Of a stretch of DNA of 64,000 bases, positions 17,975-26,155 are shown piece after piece. Source of the stretch: Algoriphagus boritolerans DSM 17298 = JCM 18970 (lineage in GTDB: Bacteria > Bacteroidota > Bacteroidia > Cytophagales > Cyclobacteriaceae); assembly GCF_900108085.1 (NCBI RefSeq), contig NZ_FNVR01000014.1, forward strand, positions 1-64,000, in the 5' to 3' direction. Under the pieces are notes generated by a model. It ran no database searches. It worked only from the letters and a program-made list of their open reading frames with translations, and was not told the DNA's origin. The position numbers and the translations under genes are program-made. Position 1 is the stretch's first letter; each line of letters starts with the position of its first letter.

Positions 17975-19123
17975 TTAATCGAGCGGTATTTTTACTCCGT
18001 TTTTTAGGACTTTGAAAATTTTTAAAGTTTGGTCAGGGAGCTGTTCGGCTAAAATTAAATCCGCTTTTTGACCGAATTGAAATGGGTCAAAATGAGTATC
18101 AAAAAGCCTTTGAGGCCGAATGGATACCATTTGCCAAGCTTCGGGAAGAGCTACAAGCTTATTTTTGAGCAGAAAATTGACTCCTTGAAGGATATTCATG
18201 GCCGAACCTGCAAGCGTTTTGGGATTATCAAAAAGGTGAAGCTTTCCTTCTGCGGTCAAGGTCACTTTTCCTCCAACTGCCGCTTCATAATCTGCGGCAG
18301 GCATTCCCGCCAAAGCCACGGAATCACTCACCAGCATCAGTTTTTCGCCTTTCACTTTCTTAAACACCTGTATCACTTCAGCCGGAAGGTGAAATCCGTC
18401 CGCGATGATAGTGGCAGAAAGGTTTTCGGCAGCCAATTGAGACCAGAGGTAATTGGGATGACGGGCAATGATGCTGTGCATTCCATTTCCCAAGTGGGTG
18501 GAAAGCCTCGCTCCTGCTTTTACGGCTTCAGTGATTTGCGCGTGACTTGCATTGGTATGACCGATGGAAACCAAAATCCCTGATTCTACACATTTTTCGA
18601 TGAAAGCAGCGCTTCCCTCCCATTCCGGAGAAAGCGTAATCATCCTAATCAGGCCTTCGCTTTCTTCCATCCACTTTTTGAATAATTCCCAATCCGGTGA
18701 CTGAACAAATTCCCGATAATGCGCTCCTCTCGGTCCGTCTTCAGGGGAAATAAAAGGGCCTTCGATATGGATTCCCGTGGTACAGGAATTGGCCAATGGA
18801 TCCATTTTGCGAAGCTGAACCACCTGCCGAATCAAGGCTGAAATCTTGTCCGGTGAATTGGTGATAATTGTTGGAAAATGGCTGGTAACGCCGACCTGAA
18901 GTAGTTTTCTGGATATTTGACCCAAAGCCAAAACATCACTTTGAATCGAATTATAATCCAAGCCACCATACCCATTCACTTGAATATCTGTGAAACCAGG
19001 GCCCATCCAAACATTTTCCGGACAGGTCTTAGCAGATGAAACAAACTTGATCTTTCCTTTAGAAAGAATTATTTCCAGTGGCTTTCCGTCTAAAAAAGAT
19101 CTTCCCCTCAGGCAAGTTTCCAT
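17975..19123 (-). CDS. nagA: N-acetylglucosamine-6-phosphate deacetylase
   Basis: This 382-residue amidohydrolase removes acetate from GlcNAc-6-phosphate, giving glucosamine-6-phosphate for NagB. The family motifs are present: DIQVNGYGGLDYN near the N-terminus, GIHIEGPFISPEDGPRGAH with the metal-binding Glu, SIGHTNAS and STHLGNGMHS with the His ligands, and LVSDSVALAGMP with the catalytic Asp. Length is normal. Its start overlaps the end of the upstream sugar transporter by 16 bases, so the two are translationally coupled. nagB lies further upstream on the same strand, which makes a compact GlcNAc uptake and breakdown unit. Confidence 0.95.
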   Translation of the reverse strand: METCLRGRSFLDGKPLEIILSKGKIKFVSSAKTCPENVWMGPGFTDIQVNGYGGLDYNSIQSDVLALGQISRKLLQVGVTSHFPTIITNSPDKISALIRQVVQLRKMDPLANSCTTGIHIEGPFISPEDGPRGAHYREFVQSPDWELFKKWMEESEGLIRMITLSPEWEGSAAFIEKCVESGILVSIGHTNASHAQITEAVKAGARLSTHLGNGMHSIIARHPNYLWSQLAAENLSATIIADGFHLPAEVIQVFKKVKGEKLMLVSDSVALAGMPAADYEAAVGGKVTLTAEGKLHLFDNPKTLAGSAMNILQGVNFLLKNKLVALPEAWQMVSIRPQRLFDTHFDPFQFGQKADLILAEQLPDQTLKIFKVLKNGVKIPLD

Positions 19124-20433
19124 CTTCTGATTTTATGTCCATGAACTGCGTAAAACACCAAATACAGGTAGCAGGGAAAAAGCACCCAATAGGCCTGCTG
19201 CACGTCGACCGCGTCTGCCACGGCACCATAAGCAAGCGGCATGATCGCATTTCCGCAAAGGCCCATAATCATGATGGATGCACCGAGCTTCGTAAATCGA
19301 CCTAACCCATCCAAAGCCAAGGGCCAAATTCCGGCCCAAACCAATGAATTGGCCAAGCCCAGCAGAACTACAAACCAAATCGACACATCAGTAGTGATAC
19401 CCAATATGGTAACCTGACCCGAGGTAAAAATGATCAGCAGCGTGAATACCGTCCCTAAAAGCGTACAAACCCGCAGCACATTCACCTGAGAAATCACCTT
19501 GGGAATGAGGGAAATTCCAAACAGATATCCCAAAATCGTAAAAGCCAACGTGTAGGACGGAAAGACTTTGGCCTCCATCAATCCAATCCCAAGGGAGTTG
19601 GCGTAGGGAATGACCGTATCGATCGCGATAACCTGCGTGCCTACATGCAGGAAAATCGCAACTGCTCCCAATATCAAGTGAGGAAACTGGAAAATAGAGT
19701 TCTTGCCTGAATTGGCTTCAGCAACCTCAGCGGTTTCATGCTCGGTATCAATCTCCGGTAAAGGCGAATACCGCACAAAGATTCCCAAGGCCAAAAGCAC
19801 GGTTCCGACCACAGAATAAGGCAAAATGACTCTTCGAATCAGTTCGTCCAAGGCGGCATCTTTCGCCTCTGGAGTCATGGTATCCAACTGTTGGAAAAGT
19901 TCATTATCCCCTACTCTCAGGATGACCGCAGCAAAGAGGATAGGCGCCAAAATTCCAGCTCCTTTGTTGAAAATGCCCATCACACTGATACGCTGGGCTG
20001 CATTTTCTTTTGGCCCCAGAACTGTGACATAGGGGTTAGCTGCGGTTTGAAGTACAGCCAAACCAGTTCCTAAAGTGAATAAGCCCAAAAGGAAAATTTC
20101 ATACGTCCGATTCATCGCAGCAGGCACAAAAATGAAAGCACCCACAGCCATGGCAAAGAATCCGTACATCATCCCTTTCTTAAATCCCACTGCTTTGAGC
20201 AGATAGGAAGAAGGAACTGACATGACGAGGTAAGAAATGTAAAAAGCAAAAGCAACGAGATAGGAGTCAAAATTGCTAAGCGTGAAGGCGATTTTGAAAT
20301 AAGGAATCAGGATCGCATTGACCCAGGAGACAAAGCCAAAAATGAAGAACAGCATCCCGATGATGCCGATGGAAATCCACGTATCCCGTTGGCTAAGCTG
20401 ATCGGCACGAACCGCAGCGGTGGTTTTTGACAT
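19108..20433 (-). CDS. Sugar MFS transporter (FHS/NagP-like)
   Basis: This 441-residue protein has about 12 transmembrane segments and belongs to the fucose/glucose-galactose:H+ symporter branch of the MFS. Typical signs are FGFVSWVNAILIPYFK after the first helix, GTGLAVLQTAANPYVTVLGP in the middle of the N-terminal half and SLVWAGIWPLALDGLGRFTKLGAS in the C-terminal half. Bacteroidota NagP proteins of this group import N-acetylglucosamine. The 16-base overlap with nagA and the nearby nagB support that substrate here. It acts in the inner membrane. Confidence 0.92.
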   Translation of the reverse strand: MSKTTAAVRADQLSQRDTWISIGIIGMLFFIFGFVSWVNAILIPYFKIAFTLSNFDSYLVAFAFYISYLVMSVPSSYLLKAVGFKKGMMYGFFAMAVGAFIFVPAAMNRTYEIFLLGLFTLGTGLAVLQTAANPYVTVLGPKENAAQRISVMGIFNKGAGILAPILFAAVILRVGDNELFQQLDTMTPEAKDAALDELIRRVILPYSVVGTVLLALGIFVRYSPLPEIDTEHETAEVAEANSGKNSIFQFPHLILGAVAIFLHVGTQVIAIDTVIPYANSLGIGLMEAKVFPSYTLAFTILGYLFGISLIPKVISQVNVLRVCTLLGTVFTLLIIFTSGQVTILGITTDVSIWFVVLLGLANSLVWAGIWPLALDGLGRFTKLGASIMIMGLCGNAIMPLAYGAVADAVDVQQAYWVLFPCYLYLVFYAVHGHKIRRWKLA

Positions 20434-20622
20434 AGGCTGGTTTTGGGTTTAAAGCAAAAAGAAATCTGATTCAATTTCCCTTAGCCTTAAATACCAAATT
20501 TTATGTCATCCATCCAAAAATTTTCAGATCAATGGTTGGAAAGTATGGATGAAGCGGGTTTGTCCAGATAAATCCGACAATCCGGTCGCCTCCGTGAGTG
20601 TCCTCACTCACGAAACATTCAT
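20434..20622. other. nagB-transporter spacer with a strong hairpin
   Basis: This 189-base gap holds a perfect 8-bp hairpin CGTGAGTG-TCCT-CACTCACG at 20593-20612, only 10 bases past the nagB stop. There is no T run on either side, so it is more likely a stabilising or processing hairpin, or a REP-type element, than a terminator. The rest probably holds the promoter of the transporter-nagA unit, though I cannot point to a convincing match. Confidence 0.5.
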
Positions 20623-21363
20623 TTAAAGCTTATTAAGCAAAGATGAAGCAGGCCGATCCAAAAAGATCTGACAATCTTGATGCTCTTGTAAGATCGAAGC
20701 AGGATGAAGATTGGTGATTTCTCCTTGAAGACAGTCCTTGACCGCCTGTGCTTTTCTCAAATCAGGAACTGAACAAATGATGGATTTTGACTTCATGATT
20801 TGACGGATAGACATGCTGATGGCTTGGGTGGGTACCGCTTCCAAATTTGGAAACCAGCCCTCTCCTAGTTGCTGCATGCGGCAGGCATGATCCAAATTGA
20901 CAACGAGGTAAGGTTTTTCTGTTTCAAAATCAGCCGGAGGATCATTGAAAGCTAGATGACCGTTTTCCCCGATTCCCACAAAAGCCACGTCAATCGGATG
21001 TTTTTGAATCAAGGTCGAAAGTCGCTCGCATTCCTTTTCGGGATCATATTCTCCATCGATTAAATGATAGGCTTTCAACTGAGGAATAGGATTGAAAAAC
21101 CTTTCCAACAAATATTTCCGAAAACTCGCCGGATGAGTAATAGGAAGCCCGATGTATTCATCCAAATGAAACACCGTCACCTTACTCCAATCGATGTCTT
21201 TTTCGGTCAAAAGTTGCTTTAGTGTTTCGAACTGACTGGTCCCGGTGGCCAAAATGATATTGGCAAAACCTTGGGTTTGAATGGCCTTTCGGATCAATTC
21301 GGCTCCGGTTTTTCCGGCTTTTTGACCTAGTTCTGCTGGGTTTTGATAAATAGAAAGATTCAT
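20623..21363 (-). CDS. nagB: Glucosamine-6-phosphate deaminase
   Basis: This 246-residue enzyme converts glucosamine-6-phosphate to fructose-6-phosphate and ammonia. Family motifs are intact: [14 protein letters not shown] (phosphate loop), [12 protein letters not shown] with the catalytic Asp, [21 protein letters not shown] with the ring-opening His, and an [16 protein letters not shown] segment after the active site. Length fits the short NagB form. It lies upstream of the transporter and nagA genes on the same strand and completes GlcNAc breakdown. It is a cytoplasmic enzyme. Confidence 0.94.
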   Translation of the reverse strand: MNLSIYQNPAELGQKAGKTGAELIRKAIQTQGFANIILATGTSQFETLKQLLTEKDIDWSKVTVFHLDEYIGLPITHPASFRKYLLERFFNPIPQLKAYHLIDGEYDPEKECERLSTLIQKHPIDVAFVGIGENGHLAFNDPPADFETEKPYLVVNLDHACRMQQLGEGWFPNLEAVPTQAISMSIRQIMKSKSIICSVPDLRKAQAVKDCLQGEITNLHPASILQEHQDCQIFLDRPASSLLNKL

Positions 21364-21430
21364 GGAGTCAGGGTATATTTCGGGTCAAAGTACCTTTTCT
21401 ATTCAGTTTTGGCAACTTGTAGAAAGTAAA

Positions 21431-24400
21431 TCAAGAGTACTTGGTTTTTTTGAAAAAGCGGAAACGCAGAAAAAAAATAAGAACACCAAACACAAACAAT
21501 CCTAACAGGAGCAGAATTCTATTATCACTTTGTCCTGAAATCGGAGCAGGATCACCAATCAAACCAAGTCCTCCCCAAAAGTAGGGATGTGCTAATTCAT
21601 CCGGTGCTCCATCGAGGAATTGAAGTTTTGCCTCCCTTAAAGAAGTGTTTTTAGCCATTCCTTTGGATAAGTTGCTGTAGAATGATGTCAAGATTTCAGC
21701 ACTGGCTTTCTCATCAATCGCCCACATGCTCATGACCACCGATGCAGAACCTGCATAGAGAAAACTATGTGCTAGTGATATGATGCCTTCCCCTTCCTGA
21801 AATTTGCCCGAACCGGTATTGCAGGCAGAAAGCACTGCCAATTCTGCTTCAAGTCGCATATTATATATCTCAAAAGCATGAAGAATGCCATCATCTTGTA
21901 CAGAATCCTGAAGCGATGGTTTGGCTAAAAACAGCCGGGATTGAAGCGGTGACTGATTGTTGACCTCCGCATGTGTTCCCAAGTGCAAAATCCGATAAAC
22001 CGAAGCCTCATTTACAAATCGGTTTTCCTGGGCTTGTTCTTCAAGAAATATTTCACCGTCGAACATCCTAACCGCCTCTTTTGCTGCCTTCAGGGAAAAT
22101 GGCTGTCGAATCAGTTGGGTGTGGATTGGATCTTCTTCGGGCTTGGTCAAAAGTCTGGCTTGGTAGGTTTCCTTCATGCCCGGAGTAAAACCCGGAGCAA
22201 AAAATAACCCGCTTTTAGTCGTGCGATAGTGAGTCCTCCGCTGCTGAATAGCACTGGATGCTGAAAGCAAGTAGCTGATCTCAAATTTCCTGATCAAATA
22301 ATTTAAGCTAGAAAATTCATTTGGCTGGTTATCAGTATTTAATATTTCCAAGTTTATTCCAAAAAGCTCTCCATCCGGAATGATTATCAGTTGATTTCCT
22401 TTGATAAAAGGCTCTAAAGGTTCGATGAGTTTTTGATAGAGCGGGAAGGATGCAGACAGGAATTCTGACACGTCCAGATTTGCCAAATTTTGCAAAACTG
22501 CAACTTGGCCACTGACCGGCTTTCTGTCTTGTCTAAAAACTTTGAAGTCTGCGGAACTGATCAAAAAAGTGTAGATGTAGTCTTCGGTTACGGCGTATTC
22601 GATCAAGGTTTTATCTTTATGAAGCAATTGTTTTCGGATTTCTGAAATAGAAAAAGGCTTTAAGTTAAAGCGCTCTTTCCATTGAGGATCGCTCAGTTGA
22701 AGTAAGCTATCCTGAAATTCCCGATACGATTCAATGGCCTGTGTCAACTCATTCAGAAGGGTATCATTCGTCCCCCCGGTGTTTAAATAAAGCGCATTCA
22801 GCCCACCGATTTTGCCTCTCCAATTCCGGTCTTTTGCGTGCTGGTCATTTTCATCAATAGCGTATTCATCCACCATGAGATTGTTGGATGCAAGCCGAAG
22901 AAGCAGGCCTTTTCCCATTTCAGCAAACTCAAATGCCGTTTCGAGATATTCAATTTTCCCATACTGCTCAGCCAGCAGCCAAGCTGAATTCATTCCGGCT
23001 TGGTAAAGTTTCTTTTGCTTTTTTGCCAGTTCTACCACAGAAGATTGGCTTCGCAAGGCGGGAATACTCCGCTCTAAATAACCCTCATAGTTTCTGACCA
23101 AGTCGACAATTGTTTCCAAAATTTCCTTTTGGGGAACAGGATTGAATCCCCGCTCCAGAATTGTAATCCGGTTGCTTAAAAACTCCGCAATACTTGTAGA
23201 TATCGGTAAATCTTCGGTCCAATTGGAATTGGGTAAAGTGGGCAATTGCAATAATTCCAAAAAAGTGCTGTCGGAATAGGCAAGTGCTTTTTCCCAATCT
23301 TCTGCAATCCGGTAAGTTTCACTGATGCGGTTCCATTTTCCGGCGATGTACAGGCTGCCTTTTTGGTACTTTTTCCGATAGGAATCCAAAACTTCCTCAT
23401 GGAGTTTCAATGCCTCATCGGTCCTACCCTGTTTTGCATAGGTTTTTCCTAAAGATGTTTTTGTTTCGTCGACCATGGTGGTACCGGTGACGCCTATCTT
23501 TTGGTAGCGATTCAGCGCTTGGACATACCATTTTTCCGCTTTTGAAAAATTTTGCCTGTCTTCGTGTAATTCCCCGATTTGGCTTTCCAAGTCTGCCAAT
23601 CCTTTGATATTTTCATTATCAAACTTAGTCTGGAGCAAATAAGCTTTTGTAAAAAGCGAATCTGCTTCTTCGAATTTTTCAAGACTTCGCTTCGCTTCTG
23701 CCAGATGAGCCAATGGCTGAACGATACCCAGTTCTTGATCGCCATAATTGACCTGATGAAGCCGGAGAGCTTTTTCGAAGTAAGCTTCTGCAAGGGAATT
23801 TTCTCCAAGGGAATGATACAAGAATCCCGTGTTATTATAGGCTATTGCCAAAAAATGGGGATTTCCACTTTCCTCGTAAGCTTTCTGAGTCACTTCTATC
23901 ATGGCTTTCAGATGAAAAAGTGCTTTAGTATACCTGCTCATCGATTCATAAATGATCACGAGCTGATTGTGCACCAAACCCATAGTTGGATGACTAGGCG
24001 GTAAATTCGCAGTGGCAATATTATAAAGCTTTAGACTGTATTTTTCAGCTTCTTCAAACCAACCGGCTCCATTCGCAATCAGGCCGAGGGATTGATAGAC
24101 TCCCATCAACTGTCTGGCATCTGGGCCATAAAGTTCCAGTTGGATTTCTAAGGAACGTACAGCATAATCAAGTGCCTCTTTGAAGAGGTTAAGATTAAGA
24201 AACATCCAGGAAATGTTATTATAAAGCGAAGCAACCGTTCCGTTGATAGAGTCATTTGGAGGAATGCTTGACTCGGCCTCCTGAAAGCTTAATTTGGCTT
24301 CTTCAGTTTTAGCCATGTGAACCAGCAGCTGTCCCTTTTTGTTATTGGCTGCGACTCTGGCGAGATTCTTTTGAGGAAGTTTTTGAGATTCGATTATTGC

Positions 24401-24667
24401 TGTATTAGCAATTTTAATCGCTTGATGATCCCCCTCAGTTTCCCAAAAAATATCAGTCTGATGAACATATGCGATGACCACACTGTCTTGTTGATTCTTC
24501 TGCGTGAAGTCTTGAATGGCCAATGACGAATAAATCATTGCACTATCAAACTGCTGATTTCTAAAGGACTTAATTGATTTGGATAAATTCGATTCTTGGG
24601 CGCATAATGAGCTTATTTGCAAAAAGCAAAACAAAAATCCCAATAAACGGCAGTTTGAAGAATACAT
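21431..24667 (-). CDS. Secreted, membrane-anchored TPR-CHAT (caspase-like) protein
   Basis: This 1078-residue protein has a signal peptide (LLGFLFCFLQISSLCAQ), about ten tetratricopeptide repeats (about 40-460), a linker, a C-terminal CHAT domain (about 750-1045) and a final transmembrane helix (about 1050-1070) with a basic tail. CHAT is a caspase/separase-like cysteine peptidase fold. The catalytic pair is intact: His899 in ILHLGTHAEV and Cys949 in AVLSACNTGSG. It is the last gene of a minus-strand run after a sigma factor and an anti-sigma-like TPR membrane protein, with only 19 bases between it and the latter. By topology the TPR and peptidase parts face the periplasm. The substrate is unknown. 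Confidence 0.92.
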   Translation of the reverse strand: MYSSNCRLLGFLFCFLQISSLCAQESNLSKSIKSFRNQQFDSAMIYSSLAIQDFTQKNQQDSVVIAYVHQTDIFWETEGDHQAIKIANTAIIESQKLPQKNLARVAANNKKGQLLVHMAKTEEAKLSFQEAESSIPPNDSINGTVASLYNNISWMFLNLNLFKEALDYAVRSLEIQLELYGPDARQLMGVYQSLGLIANGAGWFEEAEKYSLKLYNIATANLPPSHPTMGLVHNQLVIIYESMSRYTKALFHLKAMIEVTQKAYEESGNPHFLAIAYNNTGFLYHSLGENSLAEAYFEKALRLHQVNYGDQELGIVQPLAHLAEAKRSLEKFEEADSLFTKAYLLQTKFDNENIKGLADLESQIGELHEDRQNFSKAEKWYVQALNRYQKIGVTGTTMVDETKTSLGKTYAKQGRTDEALKLHEEVLDSYRKKYQKGSLYIAGKWNRISETYRIAEDWEKALAYSDSTFLELLQLPTLPNSNWTEDLPISTSIAEFLSNRITILERGFNPVPQKEILETIVDLVRNYEGYLERSIPALRSQSSVVELAKKQKKLYQAGMNSAWLLAEQYGKIEYLETAFEFAEMGKGLLLRLASNNLMVDEYAIDENDQHAKDRNWRGKIGGLNALYLNTGGTNDTLLNELTQAIESYREFQDSLLQLSDPQWKERFNLKPFSISEIRKQLLHKDKTLIEYAVTEDYIYTFLISSADFKVFRQDRKPVSGQVAVLQNLANLDVSEFLSASFPLYQKLIEPLEPFIKGNQLIIIPDGELFGINLEILNTDNQPNEFSSLNYLIRKFEISYLLSASSAIQQRRTHYRTTKSGLFFAPGFTPGMKETYQARLLTKPEEDPIHTQLIRQPFSLKAAKEAVRMFDGEIFLEEQAQENRFVNEASVYRILHLGTHAEVNNQSPLQSRLFLAKPSLQDSVQDDGILHAFEIYNMRLEAELAVLSACNTGSGKFQEGEGIISLAHSFLYAGSASVVMSMWAIDEKASAEILTSFYSNLSKGMAKNTSLREAKLQFLDGAPDELAHPYFWGGLGLIGDPAPISGQSDNRILLLLGLFVFGVLIFFLRFRFFKKTKYS

Positions 24668-24686
24668 ACGTTGGATTTGATTAACC

Positions 24687-25427
24687 TCAGGGTGATTTTC
24701 TCAACTCCTTCAACAATTCTTCCGCTCGAGGTTCGGGCAAGAGATTTTCCAGTAATCCAATTGCCAGATCTATTTCATCTTTCCTAAGATGAATCAGTGC
24801 GCGATACCAACTTGCTTTTGCTTGAAATCCGGATTCATTATCCCCTACTACCAAATCTAGAAAAGTAGCGGACTCTTCCATTTTACCCAAATTCATTAAA
24901 GCTACTCCCTGATAATAGCGAAGCGTATCAGACTCTACTCTCGAAGTTGAAAGATTTGACCATACAGTGATTGCTTCTTCATAATTCCCTTCTTTGTAGC
25001 TGACCATCCCGTCATAAAACTCATAGTCATCCGTGCTGCTCATGACGACAGCAAGTCCTGGGTCTTCATAGAAATATGCCTCATACAAATCTGTGCCTGA
25101 AGAATTGGTATCCCTTAAAAATAAATATCCAATGAAACTGAAGAGAACCGCTGCGACAAATACAGCAGCAACCAGCCATACTTTCTTGGCGTAGATTTTT
25201 ATGGTTTTTGATCTTGGTGGTTTTGATTCTTTGGTATCTTTTTTAAACGAACCTAATTCCACAGCAGTCATCAGCTTTTGTTGGAGAACAACTTCCTCAC
25301 GTAGAACCGAATCCGATTTCATCCGTTTTTCAAAATCTACCCGTTGTGCCAAGGAGAGAGTATCCAGTAGATAATTTTCGATTTCCTCAAATTCTTTCTG
25401 GCTTATTTCTGGTCTATATTTATTCAT
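24687..25427 (-). CDS. Anti-sigma-factor-like membrane protein with periplasmic TPRs
   Basis: This 246-residue protein has three parts. The N-terminal 60 residues (EIENYLLDTLSLAQRVDFEKRM...) resemble the cytoplasmic domain of Bacteroidota anti-sigma factors, without a zinc finger. A single transmembrane helix follows at about 85-107 (VWLVAAVFVAAVLFSFIGYL). The rest (about 125-245) is a TPR-like region with YYQGVALMNLGKMEES and WYRALIHLRKDEIDLA. Its start overlaps the end of the sigma factor gene by 8 bases, and the CHAT protein follows 19 bases later. The likely role is to hold the sigma factor at the membrane, perhaps through TPR contact with the CHAT protein. That is inferred from layout. 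Confidence 0.8.
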   Translation of the reverse strand: MNKYRPEISQKEFEEIENYLLDTLSLAQRVDFEKRMKSDSVLREEVVLQQKLMTAVELGSFKKDTKESKPPRSKTIKIYAKKVWLVAAVFVAAVLFSFIGYLFLRDTNSSGTDLYEAYFYEDPGLAVVMSSTDDYEFYDGMVSYKEGNYEEAITVWSNLSTSRVESDTLRYYQGVALMNLGKMEESATFLDLVVGDNESGFQAKASWYRALIHLRKDEIDLAIGLLENLLPEPRAEELLKELRKSP

Positions 25428-25968
25428 CGTCTTCTAATCGTTCGAGGTATGCTTTTCTTAGCCGCATCATACAGCGGTACTTGATGGTTTTCATACTGGC
25501 TTCAGTAGTATCCATCACTTGAGCTATGCTTGCCAGGGATTCTTTATTGAAATAAAATCTGCTCAATAAATCTCTGCATTTTTCTCCGATACCGGCAAAG
25601 GAAGCCTGCAGACGCATACTATTATTGCTATCTTCCTCTATTGAATTGGATTCAATTAACTCGGAAAAGGTTGACAAATCCTCTTGTAGTACAAGTCGGT
25701 TTGAAGCTGTAGATCGAAGCTGGTTGATCCATTTGTATCTGCAAATCTGCCGGATATAAGCATTGAACTGTCCAGCGTCCCCCTGAAACTTTCCTGATCT
25801 TAGGTTGAGCCAAGCAATACTGATACTCTCCTGAAAGTTGTCTGCAGCATCGGCATCTGAGCCGTTGTTTTTTCTGATATAGCTTTTGCACCAGTCAAAA
25901 TTGTCCTTGTATGCTTTTGACAGCAGTCGTTCGGGATTTTCTGTGCGGATATCTATTGGTAATTTCAA
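25420..25968 (-). CDS. RNA polymerase sigma factor, ECF-like
   Basis: This 182-residue protein has the two-domain layout of extracytoplasmic-function sigma factors. Region 2 is about 18-90 (ADNFQESISIAWLNLRSGKF, YIRQICRYKWINQLR). Region 4 is about 120-175 (LLSRFYFNKESLASIAQVMDTTEASMKTIKYRCMMRLRKAY), with the helix-turn-helix that reads the -35 element. It is the first gene of the sigma/anti-sigma/CHAT group and overlaps the anti-sigma-like gene by 8 bases. Autoregulation and control of the CHAT gene are likely by analogy with other ECF loci but not shown. Confidence 0.9.
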   Translation of the reverse strand: MKLPIDIRTENPERLLSKAYKDNFDWCKSYIRKNNGSDADAADNFQESISIAWLNLRSGKFQGDAGQFNAYIRQICRYKWINQLRSTASNRLVLQEDLSTFSELIESNSIEEDSNNSMRLQASFAGIGEKCRDLLSRFYFNKESLASIAQVMDTTEASMKTIKYRCMMRLRKAYLERLEDDE

Positions 25969-26110
25969 AGTCTAGGCAGATTATTCATCCCCTTAAGATA
26001 ATCCGCTTTAGGAAATAACCTTTATTTTTTGGCAAACTTTAATTCTAAACTCACGCTTTAAAAGGATACCATTTTTTGCTTATCCTCAGTCTGTCTACCA
26101 TAAAATTCTA

Positions 26111-26155
26111 AATTATTCAATCCTATCTGCTTGAGCCAGGTAGGATTGAATAATT
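26111..26155 (-). terminator. Long hairpin at the end of the large lipoprotein gene
   Basis: AATTATTCAATCCTATCTG (26111-26129) and its near-complement (26137-26155) form a 19-base stem with a single G-T-type mismatch and a 7-base loop. The right arm includes part of the TAA stop of the lipoprotein gene. Read on the minus strand the hairpin is followed by A/T-rich sequence (TTTAGAATTTTA), so it likely ends that transcript and separates it from the sigma factor gene. Confidence 0.65.
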
